This document shows positions 41,576 to 50,711 of a DNA stretch of 64,000 bases, piece after piece. A model generated the notes under the pieces. That model was not told the DNA's origin and did not search any database. It saw nothing but the letters and a program-made list of their open reading frames with translations. Origin of the DNA: Nitrososphaerota archaeon (GTDB lineage Archaea > Thermoproteota > Nitrososphaeria > Nitrososphaerales > UBA183); assembly GCA_027886865.1 (NCBI GenBank), contig JAPCJR010000002.1, forward strand, positions 89,795-153,794, given 5' to 3'. The position numbers and the translations under genes are program-made. Position 1 is the first letter of the stretch, and each line of letters opens with the position of its first letter.

Positions 41576-42792
41576 GTGAGGAGGAAGTAACGTTCGCGGA
41601 CATCGAAGAGGCCGCGCGCATCCTCGAGGGCGTGGTTAGGACGACGCCCCTCGACAGGTCACGGATAATCAGCGAGCGGTCCGGCATGGACCTTTACCTG
41701 AAGATGGAGAACATGCAGAGGACCGGGTCCTTCAAGCTGCGGGGAGCCTACAACAAGATCTACTCGCTGCCCGATTCGGAGCGGAAGAGGGGGGTCGTGG
41801 CGGCTTCGGCGGGCAATCACGCTCAGGGGGTCGCCCACGCCGCGACACTGCTGGACACGAGGTCGACGATAGTGATGCCCGAGGGGGCCTCGCCCGCCAA
41901 GGTCGATGCCACCAAGGGCTACGGGGCCAGGGTGGTCCTATACGGTGCGGTCTTCGATGAGACCCTCGAGATGGCGAAGAAGATAGCCGCGAAGGAGGGG
42001 TCCATCTTCGTACACCCGTTCGACGACCCGAAGGTCATCGCGGGGCAGGGCACCGTCGCCCTAGAGATGCTCGAGTCGGCGCCAGAGCTGGAGACCATAG
42101 TGGTGCCCGTCGGTGGCGGAGGCCTGATATCTGGGATCGCGGTCGCGGCGAAGACGATCAAGCCGAAGATAAGGCTGGTCGGGGTCCAGTCGCAGGCGTT
42201 CCCGAGCATGTACATGGCGTTCAAGACGGCGCGGATAGTGCCCTTCAAGTCCGAGGAGACCATCGCCGACGGGATCGCCGTCAGACAGCCCGGGAAGCTC
42301 GACTACAAGCTGGTCAGGAAGCTCGTCGACGACGTGGTCCTCGTGAGCGACGCCGACATCGCGGAGGCCGTCTTCCTGATGCTCGAGAGGATGAAGACCG
42401 TCGCAGAGCCCGCCGGGGCGGCGGGGGTCGGTGCCTGCCTGGCGGGCGTCGTGAAGGCCGCGCCAGGGCCCTGCGGCGTGGTGGTAAGCGGGGGCAACAT
42501 CGACATGTACACTCTGGACCAGATAGTCGCCAAGGGGCTCGAGAGGGAGCACCGGCTTGTCAGGGTGAAGATAACCCTCTCAGACAAGCCTGGGGCGCTG
42601 AGGGACACCCTCGACGTGGTCGCCAGCGCACGCGCGAATGTGGTCAACGTGGAGCACGACAGAGTCGGGAAGGACATCCCGATAGGAAGGGCGGAGGTGA
42701 CGTTCACCCTCGAGACGCAGAACATGGAGCACACCAAATCCCTGGTCTCGGCGCTGAGCAAGGCGAGGCTGAAGTACAAGCTGGTAAACTGA
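41572..42792 (+). CDS. ilvA: Threonine deaminase with ACT domain
   Basis: PLP enzyme of 406 residues converting threonine to 2-oxobutyrate and ammonia. The PLP Lys is in GSFKLRGAYNK near residue 58, the phosphate loop is VPVGGGGLISG near 180, and residues 330-406 form an ACT domain for isoleucine or valine control. The length and single ACT domain fit the catabolic/short biosynthetic form. It is translationally coupled to lplA. Confidence 0.92.
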   Translation: MSEEEVTFADIEEAARILEGVVRTTPLDRSRIISERSGMDLYLKMENMQRTGSFKLRGAYNKIYSLPDSERKRGVVAASAGNHAQGVAHAATLLDTRSTIVMPEGASPAKVDATKGYGARVVLYGAVFDETLEMAKKIAAKEGSIFVHPFDDPKVIAGQGTVALEMLESAPELETIVVPVGGGGLISGIAVAAKTIKPKIRLVGVQSQAFPSMYMAFKTARIVPFKSEETIADGIAVRQPGKLDYKLVRKLVDDVVLVSDADIAEAVFLMLERMKTVAEPAGAAGVGACLAGVVKAAPGPCGVVVSGGNIDMYTLDQIVAKGLEREHRLVRVKITLSDKPGALRDTLDVVASARANVVNVEHDRVGKDIPIGRAEVTFTLETQNMEHTKSLVSALSKARLKYKLVN

Positions 42793-42804
42793 GCCACTCG
42801 GGAG

Positions 42805-44136
42805 TCATTTGCCTGCAGGGCCGGGCTGCTTGTCGGCGTACCCCATGCTCTTCAGCGCAGCCTCGAGTACGAAGAACGAGAAGAGCATAAGCGCGGCGGC
42901 AATGGTGAAGGTCGTCGAGTAGCCTTGGTAATAGGAGATGTATCCCGTGAACAGTGAACCCGCCACCGTCCCCAGCGCCCCCAAGGCAGCGTACCCTCCC
43001 AGGACGTTCCCCTGACGGGCCTGTCCAAGGCTGGAGAGCAGGGTGACCGAGGTCGAGGAGTTCCACAGGGCGTAGGCGAGCCCCACGAGGGCGTAGAGCA
43101 GCGAGGCGAGGAGGAACAGCGCGAGCCCGTGGGTGGCCAGAGCGGCCGCCGCGAAAACCATGTAGATGGCGGTACGCAGGAGTACCGCGTAGGGGCCGAC
43201 GCGCACCCCCCCGAACTTCTTGATGAAACCTCCCATCCACCGATACACCAAAGTCTGGACGATGATGTTGATCAGGGATATCGCGAAGACCTCGCTGTCG
43301 GTGACCCCGGAGTCCACCAGGAAGGGCGCGAAGGAGGTGTTGAGGAAGGCGCTGGACGTCGAGAAAAGGAACGCCGAGAAGAAGAGGAGCACCCTTCCGG
43401 TGATCGCGCCTGCCCGGGTAGCGCGCGCCAGCCTCACGACGTCCTTGAACATCCCCCTTGACACGACGAGGTGGTGGGCGAAGAAGGTCATCCCGTGGTA
43501 TATCCTCGCTGGGAAGCTGGCAGGGTTCAGCGAGAGGTGGCCGGTCTCGAGGGGCAGCGGCGGCTCCGTGATCAGAGAGTAGGAGAGGACCAGCGACGCC
43601 CCCGTCGACGCGGCGCAGAAGACTAGGAAGGCTTGGAGGGGCAGGGTCCCCGTCCAGATGAAACCGACCGCCAGCCCTATGACCGAGCCGATGTTGACGA
43701 CCTGGTAGAGCCTCGCGTAGGATGAGAGCCAGTTCTTCTTATCGGAGGTCTCCATGACGAGGAGGTTCGCGGCGACCGCGTTCGCAGTCACGACGAGGCC
43801 CAGAACGGCGTACAGCGCGGCCAGGGCGTCGAGGTTGGGAAGCAGGAACATGGCGGCGAAGACCGCCGTCGAGCCGGCGCAGGTGATGACGAAGAAAATG
43901 CGCCGCCTCGCGAGGCGGTCGGTCATCCTCCCCCAGAATATCGATGAAGGGATGAGCACCGCGTTATAGAGCGTCGTGAAGAGCGCCACCTGCACCACGT
44001 TGCCTCCGAGGTAGAGGATGTAGAGCGGGACCATGGTCCCGAACCCCGAGAGCCCTGCGTTGAGAGGGAGCACGGTCCAGGCCCAGCTCTGCCGTCTGCC
44101 TGCGGGCCGCGCGCTCTCTGTCTGGGTGCTCGTCAT
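42805..44136 (-). CDS. MFS transporter
   Basis: A 443-residue integral membrane protein with about 12 helices. The motif A position reads GRMTDRLARRR near residue 70 and the second half has a matching MGGFIKKFGGVR. Long basic N-terminus. Substrate unknown; it is not in an operon with a regulator. It could export metabolites of the adjacent amino-acid pathway, but nothing in the sequence shows it. Confidence 0.85.
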   Translation of the reverse strand: MTSTQTESARPAGRRQSWAWTVLPLNAGLSGFGTMVPLYILYLGGNVVQVALFTTLYNAVLIPSSIFWGRMTDRLARRRIFFVITCAGSTAVFAAMFLLPNLDALAALYAVLGLVVTANAVAANLLVMETSDKKNWLSSYARLYQVVNIGSVIGLAVGFIWTGTLPLQAFLVFCAASTGASLVLSYSLITEPPLPLETGHLSLNPASFPARIYHGMTFFAHHLVVSRGMFKDVVRLARATRAGAITGRVLLFFSAFLFSTSSAFLNTSFAPFLVDSGVTDSEVFAISLINIIVQTLVYRWMGGFIKKFGGVRVGPYAVLLRTAIYMVFAAAALATHGLALFLLASLLYALVGLAYALWNSSTSVTLLSSLGQARQGNVLGGYAALGALGTVAGSLFTGYISYYQGYSTTFTIAAALMLFSFFVLEAALKSMGYADKQPGPAGK

Positions 44137-44203
44137 GGAAAAATATCCCGAAGGACAGACGCGGCCACGCAGGCGTTATCTTCTTTTCTGCCGCCCGCGC
44201 GCG

Positions 44204-45301
44204 TCAGCGCGAAGACGAAAGACTCGCGAACTCTCGGAACATGCCCTGCAGGACCGCGATCGAGTTCAGGTAGTCTGGAATCTCGACGTACTCGCCGTCC
44301 GTATGCTCCAACCTGGAGTCGCCGGGGCCGTACGTCACGCACGGTATCCCCATCCTCTCCGAGAGCGTGTTCATGTCGCCGGTGCCCGTCTTGTGGGTGA
44401 AAGCGGGCCTGGTGTGGAGGCTCTTGAGGATGGACCTCTGGAAAGCCCTCACGACGAGCGAATCCGTCGGGGCCTCATATGCCTCGGTGGGCTCCTCGAA
44501 CTCCAGCTTGAACGAGGCCCCGGGGTTCCGCTTCGCGTGGCCCTCTGTGACCGCCAGGAGGTCTGCCTTGACCGCCGCGGAGGGCGTGCCGGGAGGGAGC
44601 CTGACATCGAGCGTCAGCCTGCACCTCCCCGGGATGACGTTGGAGTAGGACCCTCCGCGTATCATCGTGAGCGAGACGTTCACCGACCGGTAGTGGTCTT
44701 CGCCGACCGTCTTCCCCCTTTCGTACCTCTGCATCTTGGTGAAGAGCGCAAGGGCCTGGTCTACGGCGCTCGGGTGCGCCCACGACGACGCGGCGTGACC
44801 GCCCGCGGTGGTGACCGTCAGCCTCGCCTCGACCCTGCCCCGATATCCCACGGCTACCCGGTGAGCGCCTCCCGGCTCGCCGAACACCGCCGCGTCGTAG
44901 TCTCCGCCGGCGTCGATCAGGGTGTGGATCCCCAAGCTGTCCCCCTCCTCCCTGGTCACGCAGGCCATCGTGGCGTGGAGCGGCCCATCCCGCTGAGCCG
45001 CGGCGGCGGAGATCATGGCGCACATCGGCGACTTTGCATCCGCAGCCCCGCGCCCGTATACCCTGTCGCCCTCGCGTCTCACCGCTATGAAACCGGGCAC
45101 CGTGTCCATGTGCCCGCACAGGAGCAGGTGGGGACTCCCGGACCCCACCTCGCCGATCGCGTTGCCAGCGACGTCCGTGCGGACGTTGGCGAAGCCGAGC
45201 GCCCGCATGCGCTTCTGCAGCATTCCCGAAAGCCGTCCCTCTTTGGTGGAAGGAGAATATACCTTCAGCGAGTCCAGAAGCAGCTCGATTTCCTGCTGCA
45301 C
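44204..45301 (-). CDS. lysK: LysW-lysine/ornithine hydrolase
   Basis: M20-family zinc peptidase of 365 residues that releases lysine or ornithine from the carrier LysW. Metal ligands: CGHMDTVPG near 63, GRGAADAKSP near 88, CVTREEGDS near 118 and the C-terminal HTDGEYVEI. It begins with GTG four bases after the end of lysX and closes the LysW cluster. Confidence 0.92.
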   Translation of the reverse strand: MQQEIELLLDSLKVYSPSTKEGRLSGMLQKRMRALGFANVRTDVAGNAIGEVGSGSPHLLLCGHMDTVPGFIAVRREGDRVYGRGAADAKSPMCAMISAAAAQRDGPLHATMACVTREEGDSLGIHTLIDAGGDYDAAVFGEPGGAHRVAVGYRGRVEARLTVTTAGGHAASSWAHPSAVDQALALFTKMQRYERGKTVGEDHYRSVNVSLTMIRGGSYSNVIPGRCRLTLDVRLPPGTPSAAVKADLLAVTEGHAKRNPGASFKLEFEEPTEAYEAPTDSLVVRAFQRSILKSLHTRPAFTHKTGTGDMNTLSERMGIPCVTYGPGDSRLEHTDGEYVEIPDYLNSIAVLQGMFREFASLSSSR

Positions 45302-45305
45302 GGCC

Positions 45306-46154
45306 TCATCTCTTCTCCAAGGAGACGAGATAGTCCACTATGAATCCGGGTATGTCGATGCCCGTGGCTGGCACGGTGTTCTTGAACTCGGTGGTGTTGT
45401 TGACCTCGTGCACGAGCATCCCGTCGGGCGACTCCATCAGGTCGACGCCTACGATCTCTCCTCCTACGGCCTTCGCCGACTTTAGCGACAGCTCGTTCAG
45501 CTCGTCCGTCACGGGGCACGGTATCGCCTTCCCTCCCCTTGCGGTGTTGGTCCTCCAGTCGGAGGACGAGAGCCGGTAGATGGCGGCCACCGTGCGGTCC
45601 CCGATGACGAAAGACCGGATGTCCCTTGGAGGTCGTTTCACGAACTCCTGCAGGTAGTACACCTGGTACATCGGGTACATGTATTCCCGGTCTTCCAGGA
45701 TGGCCGTCGCAAAGTCCTCGTCTTTGATCAGGGCGGAAAGACGTCCCCAGCTTCCGACGACGGGCTTGATCACGCCGGGGTAACCGAGCGCCGCGAGCGA
45801 CTTCTTCGCCGACTCTTCCGTGAACGCCAGGAAGGTGCGGGGGGTCGGTATCCCGGCCCTGGCGAGCGCGAGGCTGCAGAACAGTTTGTCGCTCGACATA
45901 TACGCCGTCCTGAAGTCGTTGACGACGCGGTGGCCGAGCGACTCCAGCGCTGCCGTAGCGTGGATGTTCCGGTAGTGGCTCACGCAGCGCTCGAGGATGA
46001 CATGGTCCGCTATCCCGCTGGACTTGGAGGTGACGTCCAGCGCCATCTCGCGGGCGTCTACAAGGTGCACATCGGCGCCCTTCCTCTTCGCTGCCTCCGC
46101 TATGGCCTTCTCCTCCCAGCGTATCATGTCGTAAAGTATGGTGAACGAGGTCAT
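45306..46154 (-). CDS. lysX: ATP-grasp ligase LysX (2-aminoadipate to LysW), probable
   Basis: RimK/LysX-type ATP-grasp ligase of 282 residues. Visible parts: RCVSHYRNIH, IKPVVGSWGRL, the RPPRDIRSFVIGD central domain, NTARGGKA and HEVNNTTEFKN. Two such ligases exist in the cluster; this one stands apart behind its own promoter next to lysK and differs at NTARGG/NNTTEF from the other. Assignment to 2-aminoadipate (lysine) rather than glutamate (arginine) is inferred from placement, not proven. Confidence 0.82.
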   Translation of the reverse strand: MTSFTILYDMIRWEEKAIAEAAKRKGADVHLVDAREMALDVTSKSSGIADHVILERCVSHYRNIHATAALESLGHRVVNDFRTAYMSSDKLFCSLALARAGIPTPRTFLAFTEESAKKSLAALGYPGVIKPVVGSWGRLSALIKDEDFATAILEDREYMYPMYQVYYLQEFVKRPPRDIRSFVIGDRTVAAIYRLSSSDWRTNTARGGKAIPCPVTDELNELSLKSAKAVGGEIVGVDLMESPDGMLVHEVNNTTEFKNTVPATGIDIPGFIVDYLVSLEKR

Positions 46155-46174
46155 CTCTACCAGCTACTGGAGTT

Positions 46175-46195
46175 ATGACGGTCTTCTGGCGTCAT
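46175..46195. promoter_or_regulatory. Inverted repeat upstream of lysX, candidate Lrp site
   Basis: ATGACG (46175-46180) and CGTCAT (46190-46195) are perfect 6-bp arms with a 9-bp spacer, 21-41 bases before the lysX start and next to the TTAATAATG TATA-like element (about 46192-46200). The Lrp-family regulator gene ends 22 bases away, so control by it is a reasonable inference. Confidence 0.5.
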
Positions 46196-46217
46196 TATTA
46201 ACGATATCAGGCTCCTG

Positions 46218-46613
46218 TTAACGGATTGTGCGCAAGATTATGGTGGTGTTGGTATTGAGAACGCCACCCAACCTGCGGATTTCTTCGACCGACTTGTTGA
46301 CCTCGGCGATGCTGGGACCCTTGATGATCGCCGCGATGTCGAACGCGCCGGTGGTCTCGTAGATGGTCTCCACGCCGGTCACCCCCCGGATCTTCTTGCT
46401 GACCTCGGACGTCGGGTGAGAAGGGCTGACCGAGACGTAGGTGATCGCGCTCGTGAGTTCCGGCTCGTCGAGCTCGACGGTGAACTTCCGTATGGCGCCC
46501 GAGCGCACCAGGTTCGCCACCCTCCTCCTGACGGCCGCCTCGGACAGCTTCACGCTCTTGGCTATGTCGACGAAGGAGACCCTGGCGTCCTCCCGCAGCA
46601 CCGCGACTATCAT
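46218..46613 (-). CDS. Lrp/AsnC-family regulator (LysM-like)
   Basis: A 131-residue regulator with an N-terminal HTH (FVDIAKSVKLSEAAVRRRVA) and a C-terminal RAM/ACT ligand domain (VETIYETTGAFDIAAIIKG). It sits inside the LysW cluster, 10 bases after lysJ, as LysM does in Sulfolobus, where it controls lysine genes in response to lysine. The ATG at 46613 gives a helix start slightly shorter than usual; no upstream in-frame start exists. Confidence 0.85.
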   Translation of the reverse strand: MIVAVLREDARVSFVDIAKSVKLSEAAVRRRVANLVRSGAIRKFTVELDEPELTSAITYVSVSPSHPTSEVSKKIRGVTGVETIYETTGAFDIAAIIKGPSIAEVNKSVEEIRRLGGVLNTNTTIILRTIR

Positions 46614-46623
46614 TTCGTCCTTC

Positions 46624-47808
46624 TTATCCAGACGGCTTCTCCTCCATCGTGAGCACGCGGTCCAGCGACTCTATGACGCTCCCGATCTGCGCTTCCGTTA
46701 TCACGAGCGGCGGCAGCAGCCTCAGGATGGTCCGCCCGGAATAGGTGTACAAGACGTGGTCCTTGATAGAGTTCAGGAGGATGTTCTGGATATCGACCCT
46801 CATCTCGAACGCCAGCATCAGCCCCATCCCGCGAGCCTCCCTTGAGATCCTGTGCCTCGAACCCAGCGACTTGAGCTGCTCGAGGAAGAAGGCGCCCTTT
46901 GTGGCGGCCTGCGCCGGAAGGTCGTTCTTGATGATGTAGTCGAGCGTGGCGGACCCGGCAGCGCAGGAGAGCGGGTTCCCGCCGAAGGTGCTGGTCTGCT
47001 CTCCCTTCTTGAGGACGTGCATTATCTCTTTTCTGGTGATCGTCGCCCCGATTGGCACCCCACCCGCGAGGCCCTTAGCCGACGTCATGATGTCCGGGAC
47101 CACGTCCCAGTTCTGGACGGCCCACAGCTTTCCTGTCCTTCCCAGGCCGCTCTGTACCTCGTCGGCTATCAGCAGAATCCCGCGCCTGTCGCAGAGCTCA
47201 CGGACCCCCTTGAGGTATCCCTCAGGTGGCAGGATTATCCCACCCTCACCCTGGACCGGCTCTAGCATCACCGCCGCCGTGTCTGGACCCACGCCGGCCT
47301 CGAGCTCCTCGAGGCTCCCGAAAGCGACGTGACTGAAGTTCGGTACCAGAGGCTCGAAGGCCTCCTTGTACTTCTTGTTCCACGTCGCCGAGAGCGCCCC
47401 CGCGGTCTTCCCATGGAACGCCCCCTTCATCGCTACGATGCCCTTCTTGCCTGTGTACTTCTTCGCGAGCTTGATCGCCACCTCGTTCGCCTCCGCTCCG
47501 CTGTTGGAGAGGAACGACGAGTCGAGCCCCTTCGGGGAGCACGCGACGAGCTTCTCGAAGAAGGTCGCGCGGGCGTCGTTGTAGAGCGAGCTGTGGCAGG
47601 TGATCAGCTTCTCTGCCTGGGCCTTGATCGCGGCCACGACCTCCGGGTTACAGTGCCCGACGATCGCGACCCCGTATCCGCCCATGCAGTCGATGTACTG
47701 GTTCCCCTTGTCGTCCCACAGCTCCGAACCTGCGCCACGCACTATGACGACAGGATACTTCTGGTACGTCTGCGGCCCATGCTCGTCCTCAACTTCCATT
47801 ACGTTCAT
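46624..47808 (-). CDS. lysJ: LysW-semialdehyde aminotransferase
   Basis: Class III PLP aminotransferase of 394 residues that uses glutamate to aminate LysW-bound 2-aminoadipate or glutamate semialdehyde. Motifs: NSGAEANEVAIKLA, GAFHGKTAGALS, ADEVQSGLGRTGK and the PLP Lys in TSAKGLAGGVPIGA. ATG at 47808 overlaps the lysZ stop (ATGA). Confidence 0.94.
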   Translation of the reverse strand: MNVMEVEDEHGPQTYQKYPVVIVRGAGSELWDDKGNQYIDCMGGYGVAIVGHCNPEVVAAIKAQAEKLITCHSSLYNDARATFFEKLVACSPKGLDSSFLSNSGAEANEVAIKLAKKYTGKKGIVAMKGAFHGKTAGALSATWNKKYKEAFEPLVPNFSHVAFGSLEELEAGVGPDTAAVMLEPVQGEGGIILPPEGYLKGVRELCDRRGILLIADEVQSGLGRTGKLWAVQNWDVVPDIMTSAKGLAGGVPIGATITRKEIMHVLKKGEQTSTFGGNPLSCAAGSATLDYIIKNDLPAQAATKGAFFLEQLKSLGSRHRISREARGMGLMLAFEMRVDIQNILLNSIKDHVLYTYSGRTILRLLPPLVITEAQIGSVIESLDRVLTMEEKPSG

Positions 47809-48614
47809 CGCGAACTGATCACCGTGCAACCCTGGTGCGCCAGGGCGGCCGTCACCGGAGCGGCGCCGAACCCGGAGGCGACTATGACCTCCTTCACGCC
47901 GCCTTCCATCGCCTCGATACCCGCGAGGATCTTCTTCTGCATGCCGAACCCGATCTTTGGCAGGAACGACTTCGCCTGCTCGACGCTGAGCTTGTCCACG
48001 AACCGTCCGTCGATCGTCAGCCCCTTCACGTCTGTGAGGAAGAGTACCGCGTCGGACTTGGAGCCCATCGCGAGATAGGTGGCCGCCCTGTCCGAGTCCA
48101 CGTTGAGCGGCTCTGAATCCTCCCCCATCGCGACCGGGGAGACCACCGGGATGAAGCCCTTCTCGAGCAGGGCGGAGATGACCGTCGGGTCGGCCGACTG
48201 CATCCTCCCCGTGTAGCCTCCGTCTATCGACATCTTCCTGCCGCGCTCGTCCACTATGAGGAGCTTCTTCTTTCGCGTCGCCCGGAGGACCCCGCCGTCG
48301 AGGCCCGATAGCGACACGGCCCTGATGCCTGCCCTGGCGAGCGTCTCGAGGATCTTCTTGGCGATGAGCCCGCACATGACCATCGTGAAGATGTCCATGG
48401 TCTCCCTGTCCGTGTACCTGCTGCGTATCCCGTCCGGCGAGACCACGAACCTCTGCTCTTTCCCGAGCTTATTGGCGGTCTCGGTCACCACGTCTCCGCC
48501 TCCGTGGACGAGGATGAGCTGATGGTCGGCGCTGAGCTTGCTGATGTCGCTGAGGAGCTCCGCCGGGAGCTGGCCCTTCACCAGGTCTCCCCCGAGCTTG
48601 ATCACCACTCTCAT
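47805..48614 (-). CDS. lysZ: LysW-aminoadipate/glutamate kinase
   Basis: Amino-acid kinase fold protein of 269 residues that phosphorylates the carrier-bound side-chain carboxylate. It has VIKLGGDLVKG, LVHGGGDVVTETANKLG, the NVDSDRAATYLA ATP region and ITDVKG-like FLTDVKGL. ATG at 48614, five bases after lysY. Confidence 0.94.
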   Translation of the reverse strand: MRVVIKLGGDLVKGQLPAELLSDISKLSADHQLILVHGGGDVVTETANKLGKEQRFVVSPDGIRSRYTDRETMDIFTMVMCGLIAKKILETLARAGIRAVSLSGLDGGVLRATRKKKLLIVDERGRKMSIDGGYTGRMQSADPTVISALLEKGFIPVVSPVAMGEDSEPLNVDSDRAATYLAMGSKSDAVLFLTDVKGLTIDGRFVDKLSVEQAKSFLPKIGFGMQKKILAGIEAMEGGVKEVIVASGFGAAPVTAALAHQGCTVISSR

Positions 48615-48619
48615 GTCTG

Positions 48620-49681
48620 TCACACCGGATGGAGGGGCGCGTCGTAGATTCCCTGCTTCTCGTCGAGCCCCAGCATGATGTTCATTACCTGCACGGCGTT
48701 CCCGGCCGCCCCCTTGATCAGGTTGTCGATCGCCCCTATCGCCACTATCCTGTGGCCTCTTTCGTCGATCTCGAACCCGACGTCGCAGAAGTTCGAGCCG
48801 ACGACCACCTTCGGGTCTGGGAGCCGGAACGGGCCCTTCCTGTCCTTGACCATGCGGATGAATGGCTCCCCGCTGTAGAGCCCCCTGTACATCTTCCAGA
48901 TGGTCGAGTTCTGCACCTCGCCTTCGTAGAAGACGTGGCAGGTGCACAGGATGCCCCGGACCATGTTGATCGCGTGCGCCGACATGGAGACGGTGACCTT
49001 CTTGTCGCCGAGCCAGGAGAGCTGCTGCTCTATCTCACCCGTGTGCCTGTGGTCCACCGGCTTGTACGGCCTGACGACTCCATACCTCTCCGAGAAGTGG
49101 GTGGAGAGCGAGGGCTTCCCGCCCGACCCCGAGGAGGCTATCTTCGCATCCACGACGATGTGGTCTCTGTCCATCAAGACGTCTCTCTGCTTGAAGAGCG
49201 GCGCCATCGCCAGAATCGAGGTTATCGCCATGCACCCCGGAGAGGCGGCGAGAGATGTCTTTGATATCGCATCCTTGTTCAGCTCGGGTATGGCGTACAC
49301 GAACTTGGAGAGCAGTTCAGGGTTGGGATGGTCGAAGCCGTACCACAGCGGATAGTCCGCGGGATTCTTGAGCCGGAAGTCCGCGCTGAGGTCGACGACC
49401 TTCATGCCCGAGGACGCCAGCTGGGAGACCATCTCGATGGACTGCCCGTGCGGCAGCGCCGTGAAGACCAGGTCGGCCATGCCGGCCAGCTTGGACACGT
49501 CGTTGTCGGCGAACTGCATCTCTGTCATCCCCCTTAGGTTCGGATGGACCCGGAAGAGATACTCGCCCACGTTCCTTTTCGACGTCGCGAAGGTCAGGTC
49601 GACCTTGCCGTGCTTCAGGAGCAGCCTTAGGAGCTCGCCTCCCGCATATCCGGAGGCTCCTACCACTCCGACCCTTACCAT
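48620..49681 (-). CDS. lysY: LysW-phosphate reductase (semialdehyde dehydrogenase)
   Basis: NADPH-dependent reductase of 353 residues, ArgC-like. GVVGASGYAGGELLRLLL at the N-terminus, FTALPHGQS, the catalytic Cys in AASPGCMAITSI near residue 150, and the HRHTGEIEQ His. It produces the carrier-bound semialdehyde used by LysJ. It follows argX immediately. Confidence 0.95.
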   Translation of the reverse strand: MVRVGVVGASGYAGGELLRLLLKHGKVDLTFATSKRNVGEYLFRVHPNLRGMTEMQFADNDVSKLAGMADLVFTALPHGQSIEMVSQLASSGMKVVDLSADFRLKNPADYPLWYGFDHPNPELLSKFVYAIPELNKDAISKTSLAASPGCMAITSILAMAPLFKQRDVLMDRDHIVVDAKIASSGSGGKPSLSTHFSERYGVVRPYKPVDHRHTGEIEQQLSWLGDKKVTVSMSAHAINMVRGILCTCHVFYEGEVQNSTIWKMYRGLYSGEPFIRMVKDRKGPFRLPDPKVVVGSNFCDVGFEIDERGHRIVAIGAIDNLIKGAAGNAVQVMNIMLGLDEKQGIYDAPLHPV

Positions 49682-50536
49682 CTAGCTCTTCGCGCTCCTC
49701 ACGACGTACTCGATCATCTTCTTTGCTATCTTCGTCTTCGAGGCCGCCTGGGCGCCCTTGAACTCGACGGTGTTGTTAACTTCGTGGACAAGGTAGCCCT
49801 CCTTGGACTCCATCACATCCACTCCGAGGATCCCGCCTCCGACGGCGTGCGCGGCTTTGAGGACTATCTCGGTCAGCTCTTTGTCCGGTTTGAATGCGGT
49901 CGTCGTGGCACCCCGTGCGACGTTCGTCCGCCACTCGTTGGCTGCCGCGTGCCTGTAGACGGTCGCTATGATCTCGTCGCCCGCGACTATGGCCCTGATG
50001 TCGCGAGGAGGCCTCTCTATGAAGTCCTGCATGTAGTACATGTGCTCGACCGGGTTCGGGATGGACTCGCGCAGCTCGACGATGGTGTCCAGCGTCTGCG
50101 CGTCCTTGGCGATGCTGATCATCCTCCCCCAGCTACCGACGAACGGCTTCAGGACTATCGGGTATCCCAGTGCGTCGGCGGCCTGGTCGACCGCCTCGGC
50201 GGAGAGGGCGACGAAGGTCTTCGGCGTCGGGACCCCCGCCTTCGCCAGGACCATCGAACTTACGAGCTTGTTCCCGCAGATATCGGAGACCTTGGAGCTG
50301 TTTATCACGAAGGCCCCGAAGTTCTCCATGATCCGGGCCAGAAAGAGGGAGCGGTAGTAGCTGATGCACCGCTGAAGGACCACGTCCCCGAATTCCTGCT
50401 TGGATTTCTTGGCGGTCGCTTCGAAGTAGAGCATCCTCCCGTCCACCAGGTCCACGGTGCAGCCTGCGTGCTTCGCTTCCTGGACGAGCCACTTCTCCTC
50501 TCCCCGAATGCGGTCGAAGACTATTGTGATCTTCAA
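49682..50536 (-). CDS. argX: ATP-grasp ligase ArgX (glutamate to LysW), probable
   Basis: A 284-residue paralogue of the LysX at 45306. Key parts: RCISYYRSLF, LKPFVGSWGRM, RPPRDIRAIVAGD, NVARGATTTA and HEVNNTVEFKG. Its place between lysW and lysY, in the operon with argH and argG, points to glutamate as substrate and ornithine as product. TTG at 50536, two bases after the lysW stop. Confidence 0.82.
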   Translation of the reverse strand: MKITIVFDRIRGEEKWLVQEAKHAGCTVDLVDGRMLYFEATAKKSKQEFGDVVLQRCISYYRSLFLARIMENFGAFVINSSKVSDICGNKLVSSMVLAKAGVPTPKTFVALSAEAVDQAADALGYPIVLKPFVGSWGRMISIAKDAQTLDTIVELRESIPNPVEHMYYMQDFIERPPRDIRAIVAGDEIIATVYRHAAANEWRTNVARGATTTAFKPDKELTEIVLKAAHAVGGGILGVDVMESKEGYLVHEVNNTVEFKGAQAASKTKIAKKMIEYVVRSAKS

Positions 50537-50537
50537 G

Positions 50538-50711
50538 CTACTCGCCCCAGTCTTCTTCAGCGACTTCAGCCGGCTTGAGCTCTACCTTGCCCTGGCTCAC
50601 GGAGGCGACCTCGTACTCTGACTGACATTCCTTACATTGGACGATCTCACCCACGATGGCATCGTCCGGCACGGTAATGTCTGCGTCGCATTCTTCACAT
50701 TTTGCTATCAT
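50538..50711 (-). CDS. lysW: Amino-group carrier protein LysW
   Basis: A 57-residue acidic carrier: zinc ribbon CEECDADITVPDDAIVGE then CKEC, and the C-terminal EDWGE whose last Glu side chain receives the substrate amino group. Length and motif are exactly those of the family. ATG at 50711 overlaps the argH stop codon (ATGA). Confidence 0.97.
   Translation of the reverse strand: MIAKCEECDADITVPDDAIVGEIVQCKECQSEYEVASVSQGKVELKPAEVAEEDWGE

Noticed and set aside
44033..45343. 436-codon plus-strand frame opposite lysK
   Set aside because: Arg/Pro/Gly-rich mirror frame; lysK on the other strand has all metal-binding motifs.
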